Positions 1 through 6,783 of a stretch of 9,150 nt of DNA are shown here, one piece after another (the first letter of the stretch is position 1; every line of letters begins with the position of its first letter). This DNA comes from an uncultured Selenomonas sp. (GTDB lineage Bacteria; Bacillota; Negativicutes; Selenomonadales; Selenomonadaceae), in the NCBI GenBank assembly GCA_937915915.1, contig CALGGN010000139.1, positions 1 to 9,150 of the forward strand, written 5' to 3'. The translations under genes and the position numbers were made by a program. Under the pieces are notes generated by a model, which did not search any database, was not told the origin of the DNA, and saw only the letters and a list, made by a program, of their open reading frames with translations.

Positions 1-764
1 ACAAAGGAGTCACCGGAGCCTACGGCATTGATTGCCTGAAATGCCGGCGGAACAGCACGGTAGATGTTGCCTTCGAAGCCGATAACGGAACCATTCTTGC
101 CCAGAGAGATGATGGGCATAGCGATTCCTTGCTCCTGAAATTTCCGTGCTTCCTCTGCTGCTTCCTCAGCATCTTCAATGCGCCTGCCTGAAATCGCCTC
201 TATCTCGTCCTTGTTGGGCTTTATCATGAAAGGCTGATAGAGAAGGCTTGCTTTCAGCGTCTCTCCGCTGGTGTCCAGAAGGAATTTCTTCCCCGCATCA
301 TGAGCAAGCCGGATAAGCGTTCCATAAAAATCCTGTCCTACGCCTTTGGGGAGGCTGCCGGAGCCTGTGACAATATCCGCCTTGGCAAGAAGTTCCTTGT
401 ACTTGGCAAGAAACGCCTCTTTTTCCTCTGCGCTGATCTCCGGCCCTGCTTCCAAGACCTCTGTCTGCTTGCCGTCCGGTGTCCCGATGTTGATGCAGGA
501 GCGTGTCTCACCGGCGATGCTCACAAAATCATGCTTCATGCCCCGTTCTTCCAGGATGTCCCGGATGATCTCCCCTGTATGTCCGCCGAGGAAACCGCTG
601 GCCACATAGTCCTCGCCCAGCAGGGAGCAGATGTTAGCAATGTGAAGCCCCTTTCCCCCTGCGGTGTTGTTGGTGGTCTTCGCCCGCACCACACCTCCGT
701 ATTCCAGTTTGTCCACGGTATAGATTTTGTCCAGCGAACAGTTCAAGTTAAGTGCTAAAATCAT
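1..764 (-). CDS. PfkB-family sugar-phosphate kinase (tagatose-6-phosphate kinase / 1-phosphofructokinase type), 3' end cut by window
   Basis: Cytoplasmic ATP-dependent kinase of the ribokinase/PfkB superfamily. In this operon its likely reaction is tagatose-6-phosphate to tagatose-1,6-bisphosphate, the step after GatD. Seen: 254 complete codons starting MILALNLNCSLDKIY, the N-terminal PfkB glycine signature TAGGKGLHIAN (residues 34-44), the substrate-domain stretch TGSGSLPKG (133-141), MIKPNKDE (180-187), and the ATP-site/catalytic motif AVGSGDSF (247-254) with the expected catalytic base Asp252 just before the edge. Family members are about 310 residues, so roughly 55 are missing. The ATG at 764 follows a GAGGTG Shine-Dalgarno that overlaps the stop of the IIC gene, with 9 nt between stop and start, so it is probably translationally coupled. 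The family assignment is firm. Tagatose-6-phosphate versus fructose-1-phosphate specificity is inferred from context only. Confidence 0.88.
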   Translation of the reverse strand, partial: MILALNLNCSLDKIYTVDKLEYGGVVRAKTTNNTAGGKGLHIANICSLLGEDYVASGFLGGHTGEIIRDILEERGMKHDFVSIAGETRSCINIGTPDGKQTEVLEAGPEISAEEKEAFLAKYKELLAKADIVTGSGSLPKGVGQDFYGTLIRLAHDAGKKFLLDTSGETLKASLLYQPFMIKPNKDEIEAISGRRIEDAEEAAEEARKFQEQGIAMPIISLGKNGSVIGFEGNIYRAVPPAFQAINAVGSGDSF

Positions 765-773
765 GGTGTCACC

Positions 774-2147
774 TCAATCCTGTGCCTCGCCCATTTCCTC
801 TGCCCATTCCTTGTACTGCTTCCGCGACCAAATGATGGTAAAAATCACGCAGACAAGGTAGAATCCGCCGATGGCAAGGAGTCCGGGCACGTTCGTGAGC
901 GTCAAAGCCTGGGTTGCAATGTAAGTGAGCGGGCTGCCGCCTTGGTCAAGGGAAGCCACCTGCGCTGTCGCCGCCGTAAGTTGCCCCGCATTGGCGGCAA
1001 GTTGCGTATGAAGCGAAATCATCTGATTGGAAATCCAGATGGTCATGAACATGACAACGCTGCCCGTGATGATGGTACGGAAGAGATTGCCGCCGTGCAC
1101 ACCGACTGCCATGGCAATAAAGAAGCCGATGGTGGGCAGATCACCGAAGGGAAGGATCACATTCCCGGGAACGAGAGCCGCAATGAGAATCGTGATCGGG
1201 ATGAACAGGAGGGATGCCGTAACTACCACGGGGTCGCCAAGAAGCAGCGCACAGTCGAGACCGATGAAGAATCGGGAATCCTTGAACTTCTGTTGAAGCT
1301 TCGTCTTTGCCACTTCGGAGATGGGGAGAAGACCGCCCATGATGTACTTGACGACAACCGGCATGAGGACGATGACCGCCGCCATCTGGATCGCCAATGT
1401 CAGGATGCCTTTAAGGTCATATCCTGCCAACACACCGATGATAACGCCCATGATGCCTCCCATGATGGAGGGATCGCAAAGCGTACCGAATTTTTTCTGA
1501 AGCTGCGTAGGGTTCACATCAATCTCGCGGATTCCGGGAATCTTGTCCAGCACCGCTTCCATGAAAACGGCTACGGGCGAAAACCAACCCGTTGTGCCAT
1601 GCAGCATGGCGATGCCTTCCAGCCCAAAGTAACGATCCACCGTCGGGGCGAACCAGTCGCCCAGCTTGTAAGCAAAGGCCGCATGTGCTGCCACGGCTGC
1701 CATGGCCAAGGTGTAGCTCCCTGTCGCGATGTCCACGATAGCACCCGTGAAGGCAAAGTGCCAAATATTCCAAATGTCGATGTTCACGACTCTCGTCATC
1801 TTGAGTGCCAACATGACGAGATTCACGGCAATGGCAAGAGGAATGGCTACGAGAGCGATGCGGCTTGCCCAAGTCATCGGCGACGAGCCTGGCCAACCGA
1901 TGTCGATGATGGAAAGGCTGATACCGAAATTCTCACTCATAGCTTGCGCCGCAGGAGCGAGATTATTTAGCATGAGGCCGATGACAAGGCCAATGCCGAT
2001 GAAGCCGATGCCGATGGAAATGCCGCTCTTGATGGCACGACTGACCGGAGTACGAAGAGCGATAGCAATCACAAAGATGACGATGGGCAGCATGACCGCT
2101 GCGCCCAAATCTACGAAATACTGCACTACGCTTAAAATTGCGTCCAT
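774..2147 (-). CDS. gatC: PTS galactitol-type transporter, membrane subunit IIC
   Basis: Integral membrane channel component of a galactitol-family phosphotransferase system; it moves the polyol across the inner membrane while IIB phosphorylates it. The 457-residue product is very hydrophobic, with about ten probable membrane segments (for example 16-31, 42-60, 96-116, 231-241, 247-268, 306-327, 339-350, 359-372, 421-440). Seen motifs that fit the GatC family are NIDIWNIWHFAFTG (122-135), LHGTTGWFSP (182-191), LLLGDP (301-306) and GVHGGNLFRTIITG (349-362). A soluble, Ala/Gln-rich loop sits near 380-405. The ATG at 2147 follows AGGAGG with 7 nt spacing. It lies downstream of the IIB gene across a 57-nt gap containing a perfect hairpin, and its stop overlaps the ribosome site of the kinase gene. 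Galactitol is the best guess for the substrate because gatD is in the same operon; a related polyol cannot be excluded. Confidence 0.93.
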   Translation of the reverse strand: MDAILSVVQYFVDLGAAVMLPIVIFVIAIALRTPVSRAIKSGISIGIGFIGIGLVIGLMLNNLAPAAQAMSENFGISLSIIDIGWPGSSPMTWASRIALVAIPLAIAVNLVMLALKMTRVVNIDIWNIWHFAFTGAIVDIATGSYTLAMAAVAAHAAFAYKLGDWFAPTVDRYFGLEGIAMLHGTTGWFSPVAVFMEAVLDKIPGIREIDVNPTQLQKKFGTLCDPSIMGGIMGVIIGVLAGYDLKGILTLAIQMAAVIVLMPVVVKYIMGGLLPISEVAKTKLQQKFKDSRFFIGLDCALLLGDPVVVTASLLFIPITILIAALVPGNVILPFGDLPTIGFFIAMAVGVHGGNLFRTIITGSVVMFMTIWISNQMISLHTQLAANAGQLTAATAQVASLDQGGSPLTYIATQALTLTNVPGLLAIGGFYLVCVIFTIIWSRKQYKEWAEEMGEAQD

Positions 2148-2164
2148 GATTAGTCCTCCTTTGC

Positions 2165-2187
2165 GGAAGCCCCGTCAAGGGGCTTCC
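2165..2187 (-). other. Intercistronic perfect hairpin between gatB and gatC
   Basis: A perfect 9-bp inverted repeat (GGAAGCCCC / GGGGCTTCC) with a 5-nt loop lies 17 nt after the gatB stop and only 4 nt before the AGGAGG ribosome site of gatC in the minus-strand transcript. It has no following U-run, so it is not a normal intrinsic terminator. Position and strength suggest an mRNA stabiliser or processing element, or a structure that sets the relative yield of IIB and IIC. The function is inferred. Confidence 0.6.
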
Positions 2188-2204
2188 TTGTAGGTGCTTG
2201 AAGA

Positions 2205-2486
2205 TTACTTCTTCAATACGTCCAGAATCTTCTGCTCCGTGGCTTCCTTGTTGATGCCCGTGAGGAAGGCCATGCCGTTGACGTAAGGGGTATCGAAGCT
2301 GGGCTTGATGCGCATGGTGGTCACGACAAGATCCACTCCGGCGAGATTACTCTCAATCTCGATAATGCGCATCTGCTGCACATCAGCATCAATTCCGTTC
2401 TCCTTGCAAAGATCGCGGATGGCATCCGCTGCCACCGTCGAGGTTGCTACTGCTCCGCCACATGCTACGATGATCTTTTTTTTCAT
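2205..2486 (-). CDS. gatB: PTS galactitol-type phosphotransfer subunit IIB
   Basis: Small cytoplasmic phosphocarrier of 93 residues that receives phosphate from IIA on a cysteine and passes it to the incoming sugar alcohol at IIC. Seen: the N-terminal strand and phosphorylation loop KKIIVACGGAVATST with the active Cys9, then the IIB Rossmann-like pattern including VDLVVTTM (51-58) and a C-terminal helix. Length is normal for stand-alone GatB proteins. The ATG at 2486 has GGGAGG 8 nt upstream. It sits 34 nt downstream of gatA and upstream of gatC, the usual A-B-C order of galactitol systems. Confidence 0.93.
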   Translation of the reverse strand: MKKKIIVACGGAVATSTVAADAIRDLCKENGIDADVQQMRIIEIESNLAGVDLVVTTMRIKPSFDTPYVNGMAFLTGINKEATEQKILDVLKK

Positions 2487-2520
2487 GATGAATTCCTCCC
2501 GTTTCTTTTACAGATTTACA

Positions 2521-3000
2521 TCAGTTGGCTTGCTTCTTCCGAAAATTTTCTTCCATAACTTTAAAAATATCTTGGGGCTCTTTGCTGTCCTTGAGAGACC
2601 GGATGACAGTTGCATTCTGGAAGGCAGAGAACATCTCCTTGAGAACTTCCAGATGCTGTCCGCTGTCCTTGAGTGCCAGCAGGAACACGAACTCCGCCTC
2701 CACGGTCTGATCGGGGTCTTCCATGGAATGGAACTTCACGGGCTTTTGGAGCTTTGCCACGGCAATACCATCTTTGACCACATTCCCTTCCGGCGTGGCG
2801 TGGGGGATAGCCAAGGCCGTATCGGCCAGTTGCAGTCCCGTGGGAAAATTCTCTTCCCGTTCGAGAACGCTTTCGATATATGCTTTATTGACATAGCCTG
2901 CACCAAGAAGCATTTGCCCGACGTTTCTTATGGCCGACTCGCTGTCCTCTGCCGGGAGCGCAGAATCTATGAGATTCCGGCTGAAAAAATCATTGTCCAT
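2521..3000 (-). CDS. gatA: PTS galactitol-type phosphotransfer subunit IIA
   Basis: Cytoplasmic IIA domain of the fructose/mannitol (EIIA type 2) superfamily; it takes phosphate from HPr and gives it to GatB. Seen: ADTALAIPHATPEG with the phosphorylatable His67 (numbered from the ATG at 3000), followed by the typical GIAVAKLQKPVKF strand and VEAEFVFLLALKDSGQHLEVLKEMF. The product is 159 residues, about the length of known GatA. I chose ATG at 3000 because AGGTG lies 6 nt upstream. The reading frame can also begin at GTG 3009, which overlaps the gatD stop as GTGA but has a poorer ribosome site. In either case the two genes are tightly coupled. Confidence 0.9.
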   Translation of the reverse strand: MDNDFFSRNLIDSALPAEDSESAIRNVGQMLLGAGYVNKAYIESVLEREENFPTGLQLADTALAIPHATPEGNVVKDGIAVAKLQKPVKFHSMEDPDQTVEAEFVFLLALKDSGQHLEVLKEMFSAFQNATVIRSLKDSKEPQDIFKVMEENFRKKQAN

Positions 3001-3005
3001 GTGTC

Positions 3006-4070
3006 TCACCTGCCTTCCATTGTGTACATTACCTTGATGGCACCGCTGGTCTTGTCCGTCAAGGTTGCAAATGCCTTCATGCCGTCAGAAAGCGGAAATT
3101 TATGGGTGATGAGCTCATCCACCTTGACTTTGCCGGATTCAAGAAGCTGTGCTGCCGCCACCCACTCGCTGCCGGGGAAAGGAGCGGTGAAGCTCTGCCA
3201 AGAGCCGGTGATGAACAGTTCTCCCCGCAGGATTTTCTCAAAGGTCTTTGCCGAGAAAGTGACATCCCCGTGGGCTGTGCCGATATAGACCACAGCTCCC
3301 TTCTTCTTGACCAGTTCCAGAATCTGCGCCTGCAGGAAGGGAACCCCTGCCGTCTCAAAGGCGTAATCCACTAGGCCATGCTCGGCAAAGTAGGATACAA
3401 CATCGACATTCTTGGAGTTGATGGCTTCATAAGCCCCCAATTTCTTCGCCATGGCCAGCTTGTTGTCATCAATGTCAATGGCATAGACCCTTTCAAGTCC
3501 CTTGGCCTTCAAGCACTCCATGGTCAGCATCCCGATGGTGCCGCAACCATAGACGATGGCGGATTTGCCGCTCACGATGGCTCCTGCCCGTTCAATCCCG
3601 TGAAGGGCAACGGTAATTGGCTCGATGCAGGCGGCCTGTTCATAGGTTACATTGTCGGCAATCCTCACAATGTTTCTGGCCGGAACCGCCACATACTCGG
3701 CCATGGCTCCCTGCCGACGGGAACCGATGAAGGAATAGTGGCCGCACATGGCAGGATGTCCCTGCTCGCATTCCTCGCAATTCTGGCAGGGAACAAGCGG
3801 CGCCACTGTCACCCTCTCGCCGACCTCCACATCGGCCACATTGCTTCCCACATTGGCAATTCGTCCCGAAAACTCATGCCCAACGGTAATCGGGTAAAAA
3901 TGGGTTCCGCCATGGAGAACCCGTGGGATATCCGATCCGCAGATGCCGCAGGCTTTCACCTCCACCAGCACCTCATCCGGCTCCAAGGCCGGAACGGGGA
4001 TGTCCTTGTAGGTCAGCACCTTGTCCGCCTCAATCACTAGTGCCTTCATCATGGAAGGAATATCACTCAT
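3006..4070 (-). CDS. gatD: Zinc-dependent galactitol-1-phosphate 5-dehydrogenase
   Basis: Medium-chain zinc dehydrogenase predicted to oxidise galactitol-1-phosphate to tagatose-6-phosphate with NAD. The product is 354 residues. Seen: catalytic zinc site Cys44 (CGICGSD), His65-Glu66 (GHEFSG) and Glu150 (CIEPITVALH); structural zinc cysteines 95, 98, 101 and 109; Rossmann loop GCGTIG (175-180) and the cofactor-selecting Asp199 in AIDI. Stretches that I recall from E. coli GatD recur here: GSDIPR, FYPITVGHEFSG, FIGSRR, ETAGVP, and GSW followed by PFPGSEW near 289-303. These favour GatD over sorbitol or threonine dehydrogenases. ATG at 4070 has AAGGAG 9 nt upstream; an ATG at 4052 or 4049 would give MMKAL but lacks such a site. 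It is first in the operon behind a regulated promoter. Confidence 0.9.
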   Translation of the reverse strand: MSDIPSMMKALVIEADKVLTYKDIPVPALEPDEVLVEVKACGICGSDIPRVLHGGTHFYPITVGHEFSGRIANVGSNVADVEVGERVTVAPLVPCQNCEECEQGHPAMCGHYSFIGSRRQGAMAEYVAVPARNIVRIADNVTYEQAACIEPITVALHGIERAGAIVSGKSAIVYGCGTIGMLTMECLKAKGLERVYAIDIDDNKLAMAKKLGAYEAINSKNVDVVSYFAEHGLVDYAFETAGVPFLQAQILELVKKKGAVVYIGTAHGDVTFSAKTFEKILRGELFITGSWQSFTAPFPGSEWVAAAQLLESGKVKVDELITHKFPLSDGMKAFATLTDKTSGAIKVMYTMEGR

Positions 4071-4123
4071 ATCACTCAGCTCCTTTTCGTTTTTACTGCT
4101 GCTTGGTTCCTGTTTGCATGTTC

Positions 4124-4152
4124 ACTATACCAAGGGAACAAGAGGAAGCATA
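4124..4152 (-). promoter_or_regulatory. Promoter of the gat operon
   Basis: On the minus strand a good -10 hexamer TATAGT (4124-4129) is preceded by 17 nt and then TATGCT (4147-4152) in the -35 position. That is a poor -35 and suggests dependence on an activator. The predicted start is near 4117, giving a leader of about 46 nt before gatD with no terminator hairpin. The same arrangement, with identical spacing, is found before the regulator gene (6346-6374). Confidence 0.65.
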
Positions 4153-4193
4153 GACAGACATGTTCCGTTTTACACGGAAAAAAATCTATGCTT
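4146..4193. promoter_or_regulatory. Nested inverted repeat, probable operator of the gat promoter
   Basis: Perfect 9-bp outer arms AAGCATAGA (4146-4154) and TCTATGCTT (4185-4193) enclose inner arms TTCCG (4163-4167) and CGGAA (4175-4179). The promoter-proximal outer arm covers the -35 position. The inner arms and the core between them and the promoter recur before the regulator gene. An activator-binding site is the natural reading; binding by the PRD regulator is inferred. Confidence 0.6.
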
Positions 4194-4204
4194 TGGCCAA
4201 TCCA

Positions 4205-4222
4205 TTTCCGCTTATGCGGAAA
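4205..4222. promoter_or_regulatory. Second palindrome upstream of the gat promoter
   Basis: Perfect 7-bp arms TTTCCGC / GCGGAAA around a 4-base centre. The arms carry the same TTCCG/CGGAA halves as the proximal repeat. The two TTCCG/CGGAA centres are about 42.5 bp apart, close to four helical turns, so two dimers could bind the same face of the DNA. It lies upstream of the predicted transcription start, so it should act as DNA and not as an RNA hairpin. Confidence 0.5.
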
Positions 4223-4258
4223 GATTTTGGCTTCACTCCTATGAGATTTCCTTTTTAC

Positions 4259-4297
4259 CAAAAAAATCACCTGCCAGACGTTTATGCCTGACAGGTG
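4259..4297 (-). terminator. Intrinsic terminator after the PRD regulator gene
   Basis: On the minus strand CACCTGTCAGGC pairs with GTCTGGCAGGTG over 12 positions (two G-U pairs) around a 6-nt loop, followed by A and then seven T. It starts 66 nt after the stop of the regulator gene and lies upstream of the gat promoter, so it should separate regulator transcription from the gat operon. Confidence 0.88.
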
Positions 4298-4363
4298 CAA
4301 AATATAGAGAACGGAATCAACAAACTGAATCGTTTTCTCCTCGCGGGTATAGAGGGGGCATGT

Positions 4364-6298
4364 TCAAGAAAAACTCTGTTTGAGATCGCGAATGAACTCG
4401 CTATAATCCGGGTTTGCCAAAATGCGCCTGACACCGTTCTCCTTCACCAGATATTTGAAGAGCTTCAGGAAAATCGGTTCCCAAAGATAGAACTCAGCCT
4501 TGGCAATGGAGAGCAGGAAAACCACTTGTACCTGATGCTCTACCCACAGCATCGGCCTGGGCAGAACCAGTACCGAGATGGAGGATACAGTAGCGTTGTT
4601 CGCCATGGGGTGCGGGATGGCCACAAGATTTCCGATTTCCGTAGGCGAGGCATTCTCCCTTTCGAGGACAGAGGCCGCAGCCTCCTCGTCCATAAACCCT
4701 TGCGCTATCAGCTCATCGGTCATGAATTTCAATACCTGCTCCTTCGTATCATAACGCTTGGGAGCTATTCGGAAGCATTCAGAGCGAAAGAACTTCTCCA
4801 CATTTTCCGCAAAAAATCGAGTTGCCTTCAAGAGCTTCTTCTGTATCGTTTTGATTTCCTTGTCATCCAGAAAATGCCGTACCACGATAACCTTCTTGGC
4901 ATCCTGCTCAGAAAGCGTCGGCAATTTTTCCTGGGGTATGGTGCTGATGATGAGGTCTATCCCATCGAGCTGTTCCGACTTTAATCGGTAACCCGGCATG
5001 ACTTTTTCCACCGACAGCAAGCCCCGGAAGTATTCCTCCACTCTGGCTTTGAGCAGTATGGCTGTTCCTATGCCGCTGCCGCATACGATGTAGGCTGTCT
5101 GTTTCTTGAGATTGGTATTGATGTTCATGCGGGTAAGGGCAGCACCGAAGTGAACAGCCAAAAATCCGATCTCGTCCTCGCTCACGGAAGTTTTTTCGGC
5201 TTCCTCAATGACCTTTCCTGCAATCACGCCAATCTGGAATGCCAAGGGATATTCGTTTTTCACCACAGAAAGAACTTCGTTTTGGATGCGTGTGCGGAAG
5301 CGGATACGGGGGATGACCGATTCCAAATGGGTCTTCAGCCCTTTCCGCAAGGTTTCATCCTTGCGAAAATCAAGCCCCGTCAGTTCCCATATTCTCTCCA
5401 TCATCTTGTCGGCGAGTAATTGAGCATGCTCGCCTGTGCCACTCTTTGACGGGGTATATTTTTTGCTGCCGATCAGGTGCTGGGCAATGTAATAGATTTC
5501 ACTCGTCAGAACGTCCATCCCGAAAGCCTGATAGACTTCTTCAAAGATAGCTGAGGCCATGGCAAATTCCGAATGGGACTCGATTTCCTTGCTTTCCCGC
5601 AATTTATAGGAAATATTATGCTCCTGCTCGGCCCTTGTCAGAGTGATGAGCAGATAGTCCAAAAGATGCTCAAGGGAATCATCCATCAGCATCACGTCAT
5701 AAGAAGATGTCACCCGTATGGCGATGCTCTGCAGTTCTCCAATGTCAATCCGGCATGGCATTTCCTCAAGGACAAGCTCTCTGGCATCAGGCGGACAGAA
5801 AAGGTGGTCGAACATACATCGACGAATGTCTCGCTCATCTCCCTCCAGAGCCATGCCATAGTTCTTGAAGTTCACAATGGAAATGTCATACTTTTCCAGT
5901 TCCTCTTTGACCGCTCTGAGATCCAGCTTGAAGGTGGACAGTCCCACATAGAGATCATCTGCCAGGCTCTGCTGCTTGACGGTTTCGCCGCGAAGGGTTG
6001 CCAAAAGGATGGCACGCAAAATTTGCTCTGTCCTTGTGCTCCCATCTCCACTGGCCACTCTCTTCCCATGCAGAAGATGATCCAGAGCCTGCTCATCCCT
6101 GATTTTCAGGAAATAACCCTGCCGCTTGGAGTTTTCAAGTGTGGCAATCTCTTCGTCCAACTGATCGGCAATAGCCTTCATGTCCGTGCGGACGGTCTTC
6201 GAGGATACGGCACAAAGCCTCGCAATCTCTTCGCTTACAAGACCGTCTTTATGCTGCCAAAGGACTTCCAGTATCTTCTGCTGGCGCTCGGTAAACAT
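4364..6298 (-). CDS. PRD-containing PTS-controlled transcriptional activator (BglG/MtlR/LicR-like)
   Basis: A 644-residue regulator whose activity should be set by PTS phosphorylation. Domains seen in order: N-terminal HTH (about 5-65, TERQQKILEVLWQ and VSSKTVRTDMKAI); a second Mga/HTH-like region (about 90-150); PRD1 (about 190-285) with His211 (SLEHLL) and His274 (YYIAQHL); PRD2 (about 295-395) with His324 (KTHLESVIPR) and His383 (FLAVHFGAALTR); a IIB-like domain (about 400-490) with Cys406 in YIVCGSGIGTA; and a IIA-like domain (about 505-644) with His563 in VAIPHPMANN. All expected phosphorylation residues are present. Such multidomain PRD proteins are DNA-binding activators, not RNA antiterminators, and no antiterminator-type leader is visible. 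ATG at 6298 has GGAGG 6 nt upstream. It is adjacent to and codirectional with the gat operon, and shares promoter elements with it, so it is probably the gat activator and controls itself. Confidence 0.9.
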   Translation of the reverse strand: MFTERQQKILEVLWQHKDGLVSEEIARLCAVSSKTVRTDMKAIADQLDEEIATLENSKRQGYFLKIRDEQALDHLLHGKRVASGDGSTRTEQILRAILLATLRGETVKQQSLADDLYVGLSTFKLDLRAVKEELEKYDISIVNFKNYGMALEGDERDIRRCMFDHLFCPPDARELVLEEMPCRIDIGELQSIAIRVTSSYDVMLMDDSLEHLLDYLLITLTRAEQEHNISYKLRESKEIESHSEFAMASAIFEEVYQAFGMDVLTSEIYYIAQHLIGSKKYTPSKSGTGEHAQLLADKMMERIWELTGLDFRKDETLRKGLKTHLESVIPRIRFRTRIQNEVLSVVKNEYPLAFQIGVIAGKVIEEAEKTSVSEDEIGFLAVHFGAALTRMNINTNLKKQTAYIVCGSGIGTAILLKARVEEYFRGLLSVEKVMPGYRLKSEQLDGIDLIISTIPQEKLPTLSEQDAKKVIVVRHFLDDKEIKTIQKKLLKATRFFAENVEKFFRSECFRIAPKRYDTKEQVLKFMTDELIAQGFMDEEAAASVLERENASPTEIGNLVAIPHPMANNATVSSISVLVLPRPMLWVEHQVQVVFLLSIAKAEFYLWEPIFLKLFKYLVKENGVRRILANPDYSEFIRDLKQSFS

Positions 6299-6345
6299 GA
6301 TGCCCCTCCGTTCTGCTGATCGTGTCTCCCCGAAATACTGTTTTC

Positions 6346-6374
6346 ATTATAAATTGGAAACAATGGGCAGCATA
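6346..6374 (-). promoter_or_regulatory. Promoter of the PRD regulator gene
   Basis: Minus-strand -10 hexamer TATAAT (6346-6351), 17-nt spacer, then TATGCT (6369-6374) at the -35 position. The -10 is perfect and the -35 is poor. The predicted leader to the ATG at 6298 is about 40 nt. It matches the gat promoter base for base at many positions and with identical spacing. Confidence 0.68.
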
Positions 6375-6409
6375 GGCAGACATTTTCCACTTGAGCAGGA
6401 AATGTTCTG
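6369..6409. promoter_or_regulatory. Probable operator at the regulator promoter
   Basis: Contains the core shared with the gat promoter (minus strand: GGAAAATGTCTG then CTATGCT) and an inverted repeat TTTCC (6384-6388) / GGAAA (6398-6402). The symmetry extends imperfectly outward, since CAGACATTTTCC on one side resembles the complement of GGAAATGTTCTG on the other. It occupies the same position relative to the -10 as the gat operator, which suggests the same protein binds both. Autoregulation is inferred. Confidence 0.55.
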
Positions 6410-6484
6410 GCTCTTTCTTTCCTATTTCCACATTCTCAATGAGATAAATCCGATATCCGTCCTAAATCCATTTCCGAGCAGATT

Positions 6485-6781
6485 ATGGATTATATGGATA
6501 ATCACTCCGATGTAGTGACGTTGAAGGACATTTCACGGCACTTCTCCTATCATCCCAACTACATCTCCACGGTACTGCGAAAGGAAACGGGACGCAAATT
6601 TACCGAAATTCTATTGGAAAAACGAATGGGGAGGGCATCGCTCCTATTAAAGAGCACTGCCCTCCCCATCGAAGAAATATCCGCTATGCTTGGCTACAGC
6701 AACCACAGCAACTTTTACAAGGCATTCAAGGAGTATTACGGGATAACACCGCGAGAATACCAACACTCAAAAGCGACATAA
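6485..6781 (+). CDS. AraC-family DNA-binding domain, stand-alone; probable remnant of a longer regulator
   Basis: The 98-residue product is essentially one complete AraC-type DNA-binding domain: first helix-turn-helix about 12-36 (TLKDISRHFSYHPNYISTV) and second about 61-92 (PIEEISAMLGYSNHSNFYKA, then YGITPREY). The usual N-terminal effector domain of about 150-200 residues is absent. The frame is open upstream only to 6443, and the extra codons (KSISEQIMDYMDN) still look like the beginning of the domain, so homology extends past the ATG with no good start codon or clear Shine-Dalgarno. That suggests a truncated gene. Small functional AraC proteins such as SoxS and MarA exist, so expression cannot be excluded. 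It converges on the LysR fragment, with 2 bp between the stops. No regulatory target is evident. Confidence 0.7.
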   Translation: MDYMDNHSDVVTLKDISRHFSYHPNYISTVLRKETGRKFTEILLEKRMGRASLLLKSTALPIEEISAMLGYSNHSNFYKAFKEYYGITPREYQHSKAT

Positions 6782-6783
6782 AG

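Noticed and set aside
942..1970. Long plus-strand open frame (342 codons) opposite gatC
   Set aside because: It is antisense to an unmistakable membrane protein gene. Its translation is rich in His, Arg and Asp with no recognisable domain and has no ribosome site. It is a codon-usage shadow.
2165..2187. Intrinsic terminator between gatB and gatC
   Set aside because: The stem is strong, but it is followed by GCAAAGGAGG and not a U-run, and it lies inside an operon.
4189..4205. Sigma-54 type promoter suggested by TGGC and GC elements upstream of gatD
   Set aside because: The GG and GC dinucleotides are too close for -24/-12 spacing, while a sigma-70 type -10 with a matching copy before the regulator gene is present at 4124-4129.
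6362..6460. Plus-strand frame reading EMFWLFLSYFHILNEINP, which could be the lost N-terminal part of the AraC gene joined by a frameshift
   Set aside because: The helix-like residues are suggestive, but the stretch overlaps the promoter block shared with gatD, which explains the sequence better. No AraC effector domain is found farther upstream, where the PRD regulator is coded.
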